In this document: one piece after another, positions 25,286 through 34,387 of the stretch
Layout of the letters: every line of letters begins with the position of its first letter
How positions within the stretch are numbered: the first letter of the stretch is position 1
Assembly (NCBI RefSeq): GCF_005502275.1
Contig: NZ_SWLZ01000021.1
Location: 27,861 to 91,860 of the forward strand
Source of the DNA: Robertmurraya siralis
GTDB lineage: Bacteria > Bacillota > Bacilli > Bacillales > Cytobacillaceae
DNA length: 64,000 nucleotides
Reading direction: 5' to 3'
Notes under the pieces: generated by a model
Databases searched by the model: none
Told to the model about the DNA's origin: nothing
The model's input: the letters and a program-made list of their open reading frames with translations, nothing else
Translations under genes and position numbers: made by a program

Positions 25286-25846
25286 ATGTATGATGTAGTA
25301 ATTATCGGAGCAGGCCCTGCTGGAGCAAGTGCAGGAATTTTCACAGCAAAAGCCGGCAAGAAAACAATTATTTTGGATAATGAAAAAAGCGTGACAAAGC
25401 GTGCGTGGTTAGAAAATCACTATGGTGCTCCTGCCATTTCTGGTCCTGATTTAGTCGAAACGGGTAAAGAACAGGCAAAAAAACACGGTGCTGAACTTGT
25501 CGAGGTTGAAGCAACTGAAATTAAAAAGAATGGTTCACAACTAACTGTCGTTACAGAAAGTGGTGAATACGAAGCACAGCATGTAATTTTAGCTACAGGC
25601 ATGGCAGTTGATCTTGGCGAAAAATCAGGTGTTTCAACAAAACCTGGTACAGAACCGAGAATTAAAGCAATCTTTGATGTTGACCCATCGGGAAAAACAA
25701 ACGTTGAAGGGATTTGGGCTGCTGGAACATGCGCAGGGGTAAGCATGCATACGATTATCACTGCTGGTGACGGAGCTAAAGTAGCGATTAATATTGTTAG
25801 TGAATTAAATGGCGAACGCTACGTAGACCACGATATTATGAAGTAA
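25286..25846 (+). CDS. Short FAD-binding oxidoreductase-like protein
   Basis: The 186-residue protein begins with the FAD dinucleotide motif VVIIGAGPAGASAGIF and ends with GIWAAGTCAGVSMHTIITAGDGAKVAINI, as in thioredoxin-reductase-like flavoproteins. The central NADPH-binding domain and the CxxC redox pair are absent, so it is an FAD domain only. The termini are intact, and GAGGAGGAATTCGCAG precedes the ATG, so it is a designed short form rather than a truncation. The electron donor and partner are unknown. Confidence 0.8.
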   Translation: MYDVVIIGAGPAGASAGIFTAKAGKKTIILDNEKSVTKRAWLENHYGAPAISGPDLVETGKEQAKKHGAELVEVEATEIKKNGSQLTVVTESGEYEAQHVILATGMAVDLGEKSGVSTKPGTEPRIKAIFDVDPSGKTNVEGIWAAGTCAGVSMHTIITAGDGAKVAINIVSELNGERYVDHDIMK

Positions 25847-25942
25847 ATCTATAAAAAAGAACATCAGAAAAGAGAAGTAGTTCCGTTACTATGGAGCTAA
25901 AAATAGCAGGATAAATTACAGTTTCGTAATGACCATATCAAA

Positions 25943-25985
25943 TGTTTAAAAAGCTTAGAACGTTTGCTCTAAGCTTTTTAAACAT
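25943..25985. terminator. Bidirectional terminator
   Basis: TGTTTAAAAAGCTTA pairs with TAAGCTTTTTAAACA across a short loop, with A-rich and T-rich flanks. It separates the convergent FAD protein and CPBP genes. Confidence 0.85.
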
Positions 25986-26042
25986 GTCATTTTACTCTAT
26001 TAAAGCTACTATTGTTGAATAAACCTCTTATCAAATTTCATT

Positions 26043-26741
26043 TCATTTTAAAATAGTAGCGTTCGAGGCTCGCATCCATAAGAAAATGGAATACGTAATT
26101 AAAATAGCAATGATGACATAACTAAAGATTGAAGAACCTTGGTCTTGACCCATTAATTGTAAAGAGTTATTTAAGCCGTGGAAAGCTATAGCCATGATAA
26201 TGGATTGATTATTAATAATGAGTAACGATAAGACCATCCCTACAACAAATGCATATATAATTTGTAACAAGGTGTCTTCTAATGATTGCCCTCCGAGAAG
26301 CTGTAAAGAATGGGTAATAGCGAACAGGGAACTTGAAATCATAACAGCTTTTTTATACCCTTTCGATAATAGAGTGTTTAGCATAAAGCCTCTAAAAAAA
26401 ATTTCTTCGATAAAAGCAACAACAAAAAGTTGTATCATAAATATTAGGAATACATCCAATAGAGAGGAAGTATTTATTCCTTTATTTCCGATAAAAACAA
26501 GCAGTAAAACCAATAGCAATGGAACACCGAAAAGAAACGTCTTTTTTATTGGTTTTAGTTTCTTTACTGAAAAATAATTATTCCACTTTCCCTTTATGAC
26601 TAAATAAATGTAAGTACCTACCGCCAAAGGTAAAAGTCCAATAAACTGTAATGCTGGACTAGTGGGCATTGTTATGGTTACAAACGCTCCGTTTACTGTG
26701 AAAAACAAGATTAGTAGCAATTCTAAACCAACTATTTTCAA
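26043..26741 (-). CDS. CPBP-family intramembrane metalloprotease
   Basis: The 232-residue membrane protein has the CPBP (CAAX protease/Abi) motifs: EEIFFRG at residues 112-118, a His at 144 in LFAITHSLQ, and FHGLNNS at 187-193. Glu112, Glu113, Arg117, His144, His188 and Asn191 are the expected active-site set. Functions in Bacillus range from signalling to bacteriocin self-immunity. There are no bacteriocin genes nearby. The start is a TTG with a poor ribosome site, so the N terminus may be shorter. Confidence 0.85.
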   Translation of the reverse strand: MKIVGLELLLILFFTVNGAFVTITMPTSPALQFIGLLPLAVGTYIYLVIKGKWNNYFSVKKLKPIKKTFLFGVPLLLVLLLVFIGNKGINTSSLLDVFLIFMIQLFVVAFIEEIFFRGFMLNTLLSKGYKKAVMISSSLFAITHSLQLLGGQSLEDTLLQIIYAFVVGMVLSLLIINNQSIIMAIAFHGLNNSLQLMGQDQGSSIFSYVIIAILITYSIFLWMRASNATILK

Positions 26742-26949
26742 TAAAACTCTTTTGTTGACCTTTAATTTATGCTCTCCCTTCTATGTCTTTATATCTTAGC
26801 ATAAATTTCCTATTTATTCTTAAGCTTGCTTTTATCAGGCTTAAATCACAAAATGAACTTGCACCTTGCCCACAATCACTCTGCTGAGTGCCACGCTATT
26901 TGGAGGGCGATTTAAACCTCCCAAAACCCACTTAACCTTATATAAAATA

Positions 26950-27085
26950 GGCTTTGTTAATAGAATTGTTGTTAAAATAATTTTGGGCTCATTTCATGTG
27001 AAACCAAAGTTTAATATGCCTTTCAGTATAACTGAAAGGTCAGAGAGAAAATGAGCCAAAATCAACACCGACATATAACAGAACC
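26950..27085. repeat. MITE-like repeat, complete copy
   Basis: The 136-bp element runs from GGCTTTGTTAA to TATAACAGAACC, ends that are imperfect inverted repeats. It contains the internal CCTTTCAGT/ACTGAAAGG hairpin shared with the copy at 54405-54543. No clear target duplication is visible here. It carries no gene. Confidence 0.8.
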
Positions 27086-27091
27086 ATAATA

Positions 27092-27136
27092 AAAAAAATC
27101 GAGTACGGAACCTTTGCGATTTCACACTCGATTTTC
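27092..27136 (-). terminator. Terminator of hmoA
   Basis: On the minus strand AAAATCGAGT pairs with ACTCGATTTT and a run of eight T follows. It lies about 110 bases past the hmoA stop, directly against the MITE-like repeat. Confidence 0.75.
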
Positions 27137-27245
27137 TATACTATTAAAATTGTATCTCCTCATTATTCGAGATTCTCAAGAAAAATGCTAGATTATTGCT
27201 AACCGTTGCTATCATTCTGTTAGCTAGCTTCTAGCTACTTTATGA

Positions 27246-27572
27246 TCACGTGCTACTAACTGCTTGCTTAACTGTTACAACTTCATATTTCCCGCCTTCT
27301 GTACCGACAATATAGTCAGGTTTCGGTTGTCCGAGGTTTGCTTTATGACCAGCAATGTGAGCGTCACTCTTCTCCCAATTCTTCCAATCTTCTTCTGACT
27401 CCCAGCGAACTTGCACAAGGACCTCTTCATCACCCCGACGTACTTTTTTAACCATTACCGTTAAATCTATAAAACCTGGTTGTTTTTCAATAATTCCTTC
27501 CTTACTGAAACGTTCCACTACTTTATCCGCATTGCCTTCAGTAACGATTGTTTTCCTCATTTGCACAAACAT
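27246..27572 (-). CDS. hmoA: Heme-degrading monooxygenase, HmoA type
   Basis: The 108-residue protein is an antibiotic-biosynthesis-monooxygenase (ABM) fold member like HmoA/IsdG. It has EKQPGFIDLTVMVKKVRRGDEEVLVQVRWESEEDWKNWEKSDAH, whose His lies at the usual heme-ligand position. It would open the heme ring to release iron. AAAGGAGAGCTTAAAT precedes the ATG at 27572, ten codons inside the longest frame. A Fur box upstream supports an iron-starvation role, as in B. subtilis. Confidence 0.87.
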   Translation of the reverse strand: MFVQMRKTIVTEGNADKVVERFSKEGIIEKQPGFIDLTVMVKKVRRGDEEVLVQVRWESEEDWKNWEKSDAHIAGHKANLGQPKPDYIVGTEGGKYEVVTVKQAVSST

Positions 27573-27626
27573 ATTTAAGCTCTCCTTTCTACGATCCAAC
27601 ATTAGAAACTATAATTCCATTATAAA

Positions 27627-27641
27627 TGATAATCATTTTCA
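27627..27641 (-). promoter_or_regulatory. Fur box upstream of hmoA
   Basis: TGATAATCATTTTCA matches the 7-1-7 Fur core TGATAATNATTATCA at 13 or 14 of 15 positions. It lies about 55 bases before the start. Between it and 27889 I see only AT-rich sequence. Confidence 0.8.
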
Positions 27642-27889
27642 ACTACAACTAATAACACTAGCTACAAAATTGATTGAGACCTGACACAGAAAACATCAAA
27701 ATTTTAAACCATGCTTTCAGCTATATCCTTCTTTTAGTCAAAAAAGCCTTTATTCTGTATGCTAAGCAATAATAGCGTTCTTCTTAACTTATTTTTATTG
27801 GATATATTTAAGAAAAAATACAATGGCATATTTCGGCTAGACAAGCATATGTATCATTTTAGGACAAAAAAATTGGAAAGGGAGTCACC

Positions 27890-28906
27890 ATGACAGGGTT
27901 AATTTTCATTTTACTATTAGTGCTTTTTCTTCCTTTTTCGGTAAAAATGATTGAGAAAAATCTTGAGTTTTTTTTATTTTTTATGGGAATCAGCGCCGTG
28001 TGGGTAAGCGGAATATGGGAGCCTTCGTTAATCATGAAAGCAATCAAGGATCCAGTAAAAATTACCACCGCTGTTTTTATTGCTGGACTCCTGTTCAAAT
28101 GGCTAAAGAATCCATTAGAAAAAATGATTAAAAAAGTAAGCGAATCGATGCCCTATCCGTTATTTTTTGCTCTTGTTGTCATTGTACTCGGCCTTCTCTC
28201 TAGCATCATTACAGCCATAATCGCTTCTCTCGTACTTGTTATCATCGTGTCTGTGCTCCGTTTACAGAGAACATCTGAAGTGAAACTAGTAATTATTACC
28301 TGCTTTTCAATCGGCCTTGGAGCTGCCCTAACGCCAATTGGAGAACCATTATCCACGATTATTGTTAGTAAATTAAATGAGGATATGTTCTTTCTATCGA
28401 AATTAATCGGCAGAGAAGTGATTCTCGGTATTATCATGATGGGGATAATTGCCGCTCTTTTTGTCCATCCACAATTTAAAAAAACTCGACTCGTCTCTGA
28501 CAATCCGGAAACGTATCGAGAAATTTTCATTCGAACTGGAAAGATATACGTATTCGTCATGGGTTTGACCTTGCTAGGTGCAGGGTTTCAACCTTTAATT
28601 GATGCCTATATTCTAGGACTTCACGAAAACGTTCTGTATTGGATCAACATCATCTCATCTGTTTTAGATAACGCTACATTAGCCGCAGCAGAAATCAGTC
28701 CATCAATGAGTCATCAAACGATTAAAGCCATTCTTCTTGGTCTCATTATTAGCGGTGGGATGCTAATCCCGGGTAATATCCCAAATATCATCTCATCTGG
28801 GAAGCTTAAGATTACGAGTTCAGAATGGGCAAAATTTGGCTTGCCTTTCGGGCTTATTACGATGGCGATCTATTTTTTTGCCCTCCTCGGAGACAAGCAT
28901 TTTTAA
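27890..28906 (+). CDS. DUF1646-family membrane permease
   Basis: The 338-residue protein is almost entirely hydrophobic with about ten membrane segments, in two halves that end in SIGLGAALTPIGEPLSTI and ISGGMLIPGNIPNIISSGKLK. These paired GEPLSTI and GNIPNII hairpins recall ion-transporter-superfamily (NhaD/ArsB-like) carriers. I believe the family is DUF1646, whose substrate is unknown. GGAAAGGGAGTCACC precedes the ATG. It stands alone with its own terminator. Confidence 0.8.
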   Translation: MTGLIFILLLVLFLPFSVKMIEKNLEFFLFFMGISAVWVSGIWEPSLIMKAIKDPVKITTAVFIAGLLFKWLKNPLEKMIKKVSESMPYPLFFALVVIVLGLLSSIITAIIASLVLVIIVSVLRLQRTSEVKLVIITCFSIGLGAALTPIGEPLSTIIVSKLNEDMFFLSKLIGREVILGIIMMGIIAALFVHPQFKKTRLVSDNPETYREIFIRTGKIYVFVMGLTLLGAGFQPLIDAYILGLHENVLYWINIISSVLDNATLAAAEISPSMSHQTIKAILLGLIISGGMLIPGNIPNIISSGKLKITSSEWAKFGLPFGLITMAIYFFALLGDKHF

Positions 28907-28911
28907 ACCTT

Positions 28912-28942
28912 AATAGGGGGAGTTGTTCTCCCCCTATTTTTC
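28912..28942 (+). terminator. Terminator of the DUF1646 gene
   Basis: AATAGGGGGAG and CTCCCCCTATT form a perfect stem around TTGTT, followed by TTTC. It also abuts the convergent gene. Confidence 0.9.
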
Positions 28943-29435
28943 ATTTCAAGTTCGGAAATCTCCCTGGCCCCGACAGTAATTCCAATCTTAATACCCATTT
29001 AAAATAGGCCAACAAAATGAAAAAAAGGATAGGGTCCACTGCTGCCGAATGCCACAATGTCCACCAGCCATTGTAAAAATAACCCCATGGCTCAGGTAAT
29101 AGCGTCAATGCTTCATAACATAAAATGGCCACTGTCCATAAAAAGATATAACGCACTTGCTCCACTCGTTTCTTCCTAAAAGGAAAAAAGCTAAGAAAGA
29201 GCATATTTACTGGGGGAATCAGGATTGTATGCGCCAATACCCCTCTCCATTCAACCTCTTTTGAAAAATACCAGTAACCATGATATTTATACTCAATCAG
29301 CATATCAAACAATCCTTGAAAGGCAATCGTGAAACTCCAAATATGCAGCGTTTGATTTTGAGTTAAACGGTTGTACTTAAATCCCAAATAATTAAAAATG
29401 ACAATTGCTATCAATAATCCGATCACGGTCAACAA
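28941..29435 (-). CDS. CBO0543-family membrane protein
   Basis: The 164-residue protein has about five membrane segments and the aromatic-rich layout of CBO0543 proteins, with GYWYFSKEVEWRGVLAH and EPWGYFYNGWWTLWHSAAVDPI. The function is unknown. Relatives are common in spore-formers. The start is a TTG or a GTG three codons on, each with AAAGG upstream. A second family member is at 49201-49725. Confidence 0.75.
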   Translation of the reverse strand: MLTVIGLLIAIVIFNYLGFKYNRLTQNQTLHIWSFTIAFQGLFDMLIEYKYHGYWYFSKEVEWRGVLAHTILIPPVNMLFLSFFPFRKKRVEQVRYIFLWTVAILCYEALTLLPEPWGYFYNGWWTLWHSAAVDPILFFILLAYFKWVLRLELLSGPGRFPNLK

Positions 29436-29466
29436 AACCTTTACTCTTTATTTACAGTTCTTATCC

Positions 29467-30270
29467 TTACTGTCTTAATATTGGCAAAGTACAGCAACGA
29501 AAAGAGCCTCCAAACTTAATCATTTCCATGAAATCCACTTCAATAACTTCATAACCTCGTAGCCTCAGTTCTTTGTTTATATTTTTATTTATCGGAAGGC
29601 TAATGATCTTCTTATTTCCTAATGAAAGAATATTTGTTGCAAGCGTCGCCTGCTCCTCCTCTGAAACAGCAATTAAATCATAGCGTTTTTTCAAATCTTT
29701 TATCTTCTCCCCATGTATTTCCTCTGGATAAATGATTGCCTCGTTAGAAGAGAGAATATTAAAAACACAGTCTAAGTGGAGATAAGCATCGGAAAACGGC
29801 ACTTCAATGATGTTAAAATTAGGAAGAAAGCTCTGCAATTGTCTAGCTGCTTCCGTGTTCGTTCGATTGCTTATCCCTACATACACGGTTTCTCCATCTA
29901 TCATTACATCTCCGCCTTCAATTTTACCTTTCGCAATGGTTTGATAAGGAATAGCTGCTTCTGTAAGCTGCTCCTTTAAATAGTTTTCTTCCCCTTGGCG
30001 AATATAATTTTCGATGTTTGCTACAAAAAAGTCTTCTCCTAAAACAAAGCCTGTATCACGTGTAAAAACTTGCTCTGGAAACTGCTTGACTGCCGGCAAT
30101 GAAATGACTTCTATGCCGCAAGTCTTCAATGTTGACACAAAGTGATGATGCTCCTTTATCGCCAGATCGATACTTACGTTCATTGACTCCGGCTGCATGA
30201 GAAACTTTGGCTCGCACACAAGAACTTTTTTTAACGGATCATACTCATTAAAACAGCTAATTTTCGACAT
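29467..30270 (-). CDS. Dimethylarginine dimethylaminohydrolase-like hydrolase (YkgA type)
   Basis: The 267-residue protein is an amidinotransferase-fold enzyme: TRDTGFVLGEDFFVAN, EGGDVMIDGETVYVG, SDAYLHLDCVFNIL with the catalytic His, and a Cys pair in GGSFRCCTLPILRQ at the C terminus. The Cys/His/acid set fits DDAH or arginine deiminase chemistry. Full arginine deiminases are longer, and B. subtilis YkgA is the closest match I know. The start is the ATG after AAAGGAGTTTTTTT, 16 codons inside the longest frame. The natural substrate is not certain. Confidence 0.83.
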   Translation of the reverse strand: MSKISCFNEYDPLKKVLVCEPKFLMQPESMNVSIDLAIKEHHHFVSTLKTCGIEVISLPAVKQFPEQVFTRDTGFVLGEDFFVANIENYIRQGEENYLKEQLTEAAIPYQTIAKGKIEGGDVMIDGETVYVGISNRTNTEAARQLQSFLPNFNIIEVPFSDAYLHLDCVFNILSSNEAIIYPEEIHGEKIKDLKKRYDLIAVSEEEQATLATNILSLGNKKIISLPINKNINKELRLRGYEVIEVDFMEMIKFGGSFRCCTLPILRQ

Positions 30271-30347
30271 AAAAAAACTCCTTTTATCGTTCGTGCTACT
30301 AATGTAACCAAACTTCAAAGGAGTTATTAGAAGATTTTAGGTAAAAA

Positions 30348-31454
30348 TTAATTTGAGCTTTCTTTTTGTGACGTGGAAAAAGGTTGACTGCTGCTACTCT
30401 CAGAATCAACATACAATTTTCTACTTGGGATTGAAAGCAGTACTGATTCTTCTTCAAGAATTTCCAATATAGAAAAGTTAATTTCTTCTTTAACAGCAAG
30501 AAACTCTCCCCAAATAGTCGTGTTTGTAAAGAAATATAAAAATATCCCCAACCCATTTTCAGTAAACTGATCGAATTTCACAAAAATCGTTTCTTTATGA
30601 ACACCCTTATGGTTTTTCAAATACGCTTCAATTTTGTCAACCACTGCTTGAAGCCTTTCTTTTGGGGTATCATGCATAACCCGTAACTGGAACGTAATTT
30701 GCCGTTTCCCCATTTCACTCCAGTTCGTAATATTTTCATTTGCCAACGTAGCATTCGGAACAGTTACTACCGCTTGAGCAAAGGTTCGCACACGAGTGCT
30801 TCGAAAAGTAATTTCCTCAACTGTTCCTTCGACACTTGGCGTCATAATCCAATCACCAATCGAAAAGGGCTTCTCTGTAATAATCACGATTCCCCCAAAT
30901 AGGTTGGCAAGAGCATCTTTGGCCGCTAGTGAGAAGGCTAATCCCCCTAATCCTAAACCAGCCACTAAGCCACTCACCTCGTATTCAAACACTTGAGCAA
31001 TCATGCTGAAGCTTATAACGACAACTACTACTCGTATTGCTTTCGATAAAAATGGGATTAAAATTTCATCTATTTCCATATTGAATTGTTTATTCATTTT
31101 TGTAAGTAACAGGGATGAACTTGAGGAGAGATTATACAATCCCCAGCTAAAGAAAAAAATGATCGATGCTTTAAAAATTTTTAGAAAAAGACCTTGATCC
31201 GCTTTTAAATATGGAAAAACATCAATAGCTATATATGCTCCCAAAACGAGAAATAACCACTGTATCGGTTTCTCAAACGAAAGGAATACACGGGAGAGAA
31301 ATTCTGTTGGTGCCTTTTTACTCATTTTCATTAGAAGAGAAAACACATATTTCGCGAATAGTTTTCTAAAGATTAAAAAGAGCAGAAAGATCCCTATGGA
31401 AATGCCTACATCCAATAGAAAATCGTATTCCAACAATTGTTTCCAACGTATCAT
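30348..31454 (-). CDS. MscS-family mechanosensitive channel
   Basis: The 368-residue protein has four membrane segments. The MscS pore region reads EYEVSGLVAGLGLGGLAFSLAAKDALANLFGG, followed by the beta-domain segment PFSIGDWI and a VPNATLANENITNWS block. The C-terminal domain ends in a Ser-rich tail. Such channels open on hypo-osmotic shock. The size is larger than E. coli MscS because of the extra N-terminal helices, as in several Bacillus paralogues. Confidence 0.9.
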   Translation of the reverse strand: MIRWKQLLEYDFLLDVGISIGIFLLFLIFRKLFAKYVFSLLMKMSKKAPTEFLSRVFLSFEKPIQWLFLVLGAYIAIDVFPYLKADQGLFLKIFKASIIFFFSWGLYNLSSSSSLLLTKMNKQFNMEIDEILIPFLSKAIRVVVVVISFSMIAQVFEYEVSGLVAGLGLGGLAFSLAAKDALANLFGGIVIITEKPFSIGDWIMTPSVEGTVEEITFRSTRVRTFAQAVVTVPNATLANENITNWSEMGKRQITFQLRVMHDTPKERLQAVVDKIEAYLKNHKGVHKETIFVKFDQFTENGLGIFLYFFTNTTIWGEFLAVKEEINFSILEILEEESVLLSIPSRKLYVDSESSSSQPFSTSQKESSN

Positions 31455-31528
31455 ACATCAACTTCCTTGTCATACTTCTGTTCATCCCATTATTTTAACG
31501 TAAACCATCATTGTTGTCGAAAAATAGA

Positions 31529-32182
31529 TCACTTCCACTCGTCAATGGAAATCAACTCCGTTGTTGAATCGGCTTCTATCTCAAGATCTGGCGGAATACG
31601 TACTAACAAAATCGGACCGTCTATTTGGAATTCAGAATTGTACTTTTTATTTCCAGTAAATTGCTCGATCGTAAATTCATTCATGACAATAGACGTTTTC
31701 AATTTTTGATATTCCGGATAGACAATCGTAAGCGTCTCATCTTTCAGTTGAACAGCTGGTAAAACAATTTCTTCTGCAACATCTAGCTTTGCGATCGAAA
31801 AGCTCCCATACGCAAGAACATCCATTTTCTGATCATCTTCCGTTTTTCTTTCAATATAAACAGAGGAACTTTCATCACCGTAGGAAGAAGTTACTCTTAC
31901 CTTCTCTCCTTCTATCGGAAAACTATCTTCCTTAAGAAGGAGGTTCGAGCCTTTAGCGTAAATTTCTCCACTGTATAGCATCTCATATAGATCATCTCTC
32001 GGTCTGTCCGTTATCTCCGGTTCATCTGATTTAATAAAGAAGGCAGCAACAACAGATAGAAGTAGTACCCCGATATATACAACTAAAAGCCAATGGGTTA
32101 CTTTCTTTTTAACCCGAACGATAAAAAAGAGCAGCGGTAGTGCAACTATGACAGCCATTGGGATAAGTGCAGCGAAAGTCAT
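31529..32182 (-). CDS. Membrane-anchored protein of the GntR/ABC operon
   Basis: The 217-residue protein has two N-terminal membrane segments, then an extracytoplasmic domain rich in Glu and Lys with no catalytic motif that I recognise. It overlaps the end of the ABC permease gene by four bases (ATGA), so it is translationally coupled to that transporter and likely an accessory part of it. GGAGGTAAGACG precedes the ATG. Confidence 0.75.
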   Translation of the reverse strand: MTFAALIPMAVIVALPLLFFIVRVKKKVTHWLLVVYIGVLLLSVVAAFFIKSDEPEITDRPRDDLYEMLYSGEIYAKGSNLLLKEDSFPIEGEKVRVTSSYGDESSSVYIERKTEDDQKMDVLAYGSFSIAKLDVAEEIVLPAVQLKDETLTIVYPEYQKLKTSIVMNEFTIEQFTGNKKYNSEFQIDGPILLVRIPPDLEIEADSTTELISIDEWK

Positions 32183-32919
32183 CGTCTTACCTCCATTCGA
32201 TTGAGAATAGCAATTGATGCAAAGAAGAGTACCGCAGTCGTAATCAACGTCTTAATCGCAAACAGGACCATCGATGACTCTAAAAAATAAAATTGAAACA
32301 GTATCAGCAGCATGGCATATCTTTGCATAAATCCATCATAAAACAAGGAACCAATTACAATAACAGGGATTAATAAAGCGAAGCCTTTATGAATTTGAAC
32401 TAACGTACCGACGAAATAGCCGATCGAGCTAATCCAAAAAACATAGAGTAAGCTCACTGTTATCCCGATCATCATTTCACTCGTCATAACGGAAGCAATA
32501 TATAAATCTTCTTTTAAAAGAAAATAGGCGACGGTTTGGATTAAAAAGCGCGATAGAACGGCAGTAAACGCCCCTAACAAGCTCGCAGAGAGTAAAAAAA
32601 GGATGTTGGAGAGACTGCTGCTCATACGATTCGTCACAAATGTGAAATCTTGATTTCGATAAGGCTTTGTTGTAATCGTAATCGCCGTTACAAAAATCCA
32701 AATAAACGTAAAAATAATCACAAGGTCAGCAGAGTAAAACTTCAATTCAAAGTGATACCCATCTGAGGTCCCCATTGAAGATGAACCACCGCCAAGAGAA
32801 AATAAAAACGCAATAAATTGGATGCCAACGAGGGAACTAAATGCATCTATATAAGCTTTCATTTTAAAAGCGTACTGTTTTTTCACCGTTTCCACTAAAC
32901 TAACGTTCGAAGACATCAT
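32179..32919 (-). CDS. ABC transporter permease of the GntR operon
   Basis: The protein of about 246 residues has six hydrophobic segments and resembles ABC-2 type permeases. The start at 32919 is set by AAAGGGGGAATCG. The next codon is also ATG and could be used. It overlaps the ATPase gene by about 20 bases. It lacks sequence motifs that give the substrate. Similar YtrA-type clusters respond to cell-wall antibiotics, but that is inference. Confidence 0.78.
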   Translation of the reverse strand: MMSSNVSLVETVKKQYAFKMKAYIDAFSSLVGIQFIAFLFSLGGGSSSMGTSDGYHFELKFYSADLVIIFTFIWIFVTAITITTKPYRNQDFTFVTNRMSSSLSNILFLLSASLLGAFTAVLSRFLIQTVAYFLLKEDLYIASVMTSEMMIGITVSLLYVFWISSIGYFVGTLVQIHKGFALLIPVIVIGSLFYDGFMQRYAMLLILFQFYFLESSMVLFAIKTLITTAVLFFASIAILNRMEVRR

Positions 32920-33799
32920 CGATTCCCCCTTTCGTATCATTCGTGAGATAGACGCATAGATCGCTAGCCTTTACAGGTATAAATTCTACTCCGCCTCTTA
33001 GCGCCTCCTCTTTATTCTCTTTTGTAAAATCATCTCTGACAACAGCGTACAATGTGTCTTTTCCTACTTGGCGCTGAAAGATACAGTTGCGCTCTACAAG
33101 CCACTTTTGCACGACAGTAGAAGCTCCTTGAAGAGCAATTGCCCATTCTTTTAAGTCGGAAATAGACTCATGTAGCAGTGTTTTCCCATTTTTAATAAGC
33201 AGCACGTCCTCAAGAATATCCTCAATTTCATTTAAATGGTGACTGGAAATTAAAATGGTTCGCGGGTGAGCAAGATAATCCTTCATAAGAGCACGGTAGA
33301 AATCCTTTCTTACTGCCTCATCCATTCCTGTTGTAGGCTCATCTAATATCGTCAATGAACATCTGGAAGCCAGGCCAATGATCATATTAAACGTGCTTGT
33401 TCTCCCTTTTGAGAGTGTCTGGTGATAATGACTCGGATCAAAACTGAAATATTGTAAAAGACGTTGCGCAAGTTCCATATCCCAGTTTGGGTAGAAGCTT
33501 TGAGCCACCTCTAGTAATTCATGAAGCTGTAGAGCAGGCGGGAAAAACATTTGGTCGTCAACCAAGATGGTGTTTGCTGACGTGTAAAGATTATTAAATG
33601 GATGCTGTTCGAATACTCTCACTTCACCCGATGTTTCTTTAATTAAACCAGCAAGTATTTTCACAAGGGTTGTTTTTCCGACCCCATTTCGACCAATCAG
33701 CCCTGTAATCTTATTTTCCTCAATGGTAAATGTAAGTCCGTTAAGGACATTTTTGCGAAAATATGCTTTTGTTAAACCGTTGCATTCAATCACATTCAT
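32900..33799 (-). CDS. ABC transporter ATP-binding protein of the GntR operon
   Basis: The 299-residue ATPase has Walker A GLIGRNGVGKTT, the signature region as TLSKGRTSTFNMIIGLAS (a divergent LSGGQ), Walker B TILDEPTTGMD, and an H-loop His in ILISSHHLNEIED. The LSKG signature is typical of the YtrB/YhcG-like ATPases. A C-terminal regulatory part follows. It overlaps the regulator stop as ATGA. Confidence 0.88.
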   Translation of the reverse strand: MNVIECNGLTKAYFRKNVLNGLTFTIEENKITGLIGRNGVGKTTLVKILAGLIKETSGEVRVFEQHPFNNLYTSANTILVDDQMFFPPALQLHELLEVAQSFYPNWDMELAQRLLQYFSFDPSHYHQTLSKGRTSTFNMIIGLASRCSLTILDEPTTGMDEAVRKDFYRALMKDYLAHPRTILISSHHLNEIEDILEDVLLIKNGKTLLHESISDLKEWAIALQGASTVVQKWLVERNCIFQRQVGKDTLYAVVRDDFTKENKEEALRGGVEFIPVKASDLCVYLTNDTKGGIDDVFER

Positions 33800-34176
33800 T
33801 GACTTCCCTCCTTCTTTCGTGCGGCCTTAATCATCTCTAGTAATTCAGATTCCTTTATACTCAAGCGTTCAGCTTCGAGAACTAGCTCCTGAATAAGCTG
33901 CTTTAGCGTACCACTTCTCCGTTTATGCACAATCGCTTCCTTCGCATTCGTTGCTACAAACATGCCTAACCCCCTCTTTTTATAAAGAATTTGCTCATCT
34001 GCTAAAAGGTTGAGCCCTTTTGCTGCCGTAGCTGGATTAATCGTGAACATCTCTGCTAGCTGATATTGAGAATACACCTTCTCATCACTTTGAAAGTGAC
34101 CGTTTAAGATTTCAGTTTCAATCCATTCGGCAATTTGGACGTATATTGGCTTTGTATCATCTGGGTTTAAAATCAT
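33796..34176 (-). CDS. GntR-family repressor, YtrA type
   Basis: The 126-residue protein has the GntR winged-helix start PIYVQIAEWIETEILNGHF and the recognition part YSQYQLAEMFTINPATAAKGLNLLADEQILYKKRGLGMFV. It has only a short C-terminal helical tail, which defines the YtrA subfamily of small GntR regulators. It is the first gene of a four-gene ABC operon and very probably represses it through the palindrome at 34196-34221. AAGGAGGAGGCC precedes the ATG. Confidence 0.9.
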   Translation of the reverse strand: MILNPDDTKPIYVQIAEWIETEILNGHFQSDEKVYSQYQLAEMFTINPATAAKGLNLLADEQILYKKRGLGMFVATNAKEAIVHKRRSGTLKQLIQELVLEAERLSIKESELLEMIKAARKKEGSQ

Positions 34177-34195
34177 GGCCTCCTCCTTTCTAAAT

Positions 34196-34221
34196 TAGTA
34201 CATTACTGATGTAATGTACTA
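34196..34221 (-). promoter_or_regulatory. Operator palindrome of the YtrA-type operon
   Basis: TAGTACATTAC and GTAATGTACTA form a perfect 11-bp inverted repeat with a 4-bp centre. It lies 20 bases upstream of the regulator start, downstream of a TATAAT-like -10 on the minus strand. Confidence 0.8.
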
Positions 34222-34387
34222 TATTATAATTAGCTCATTATTTCAAGTGTTTAACGAAAACTAATGATATCTCCTAGTAAGACTGCAAAAATAAACGAGC
34301 ATCAGATTGGTAAATTTTTTCCTAATGGCTCAATGAATCATTTAATGGTACAGTTAGAGGAATACTTAAAAACAAGTAGGTGGACAA

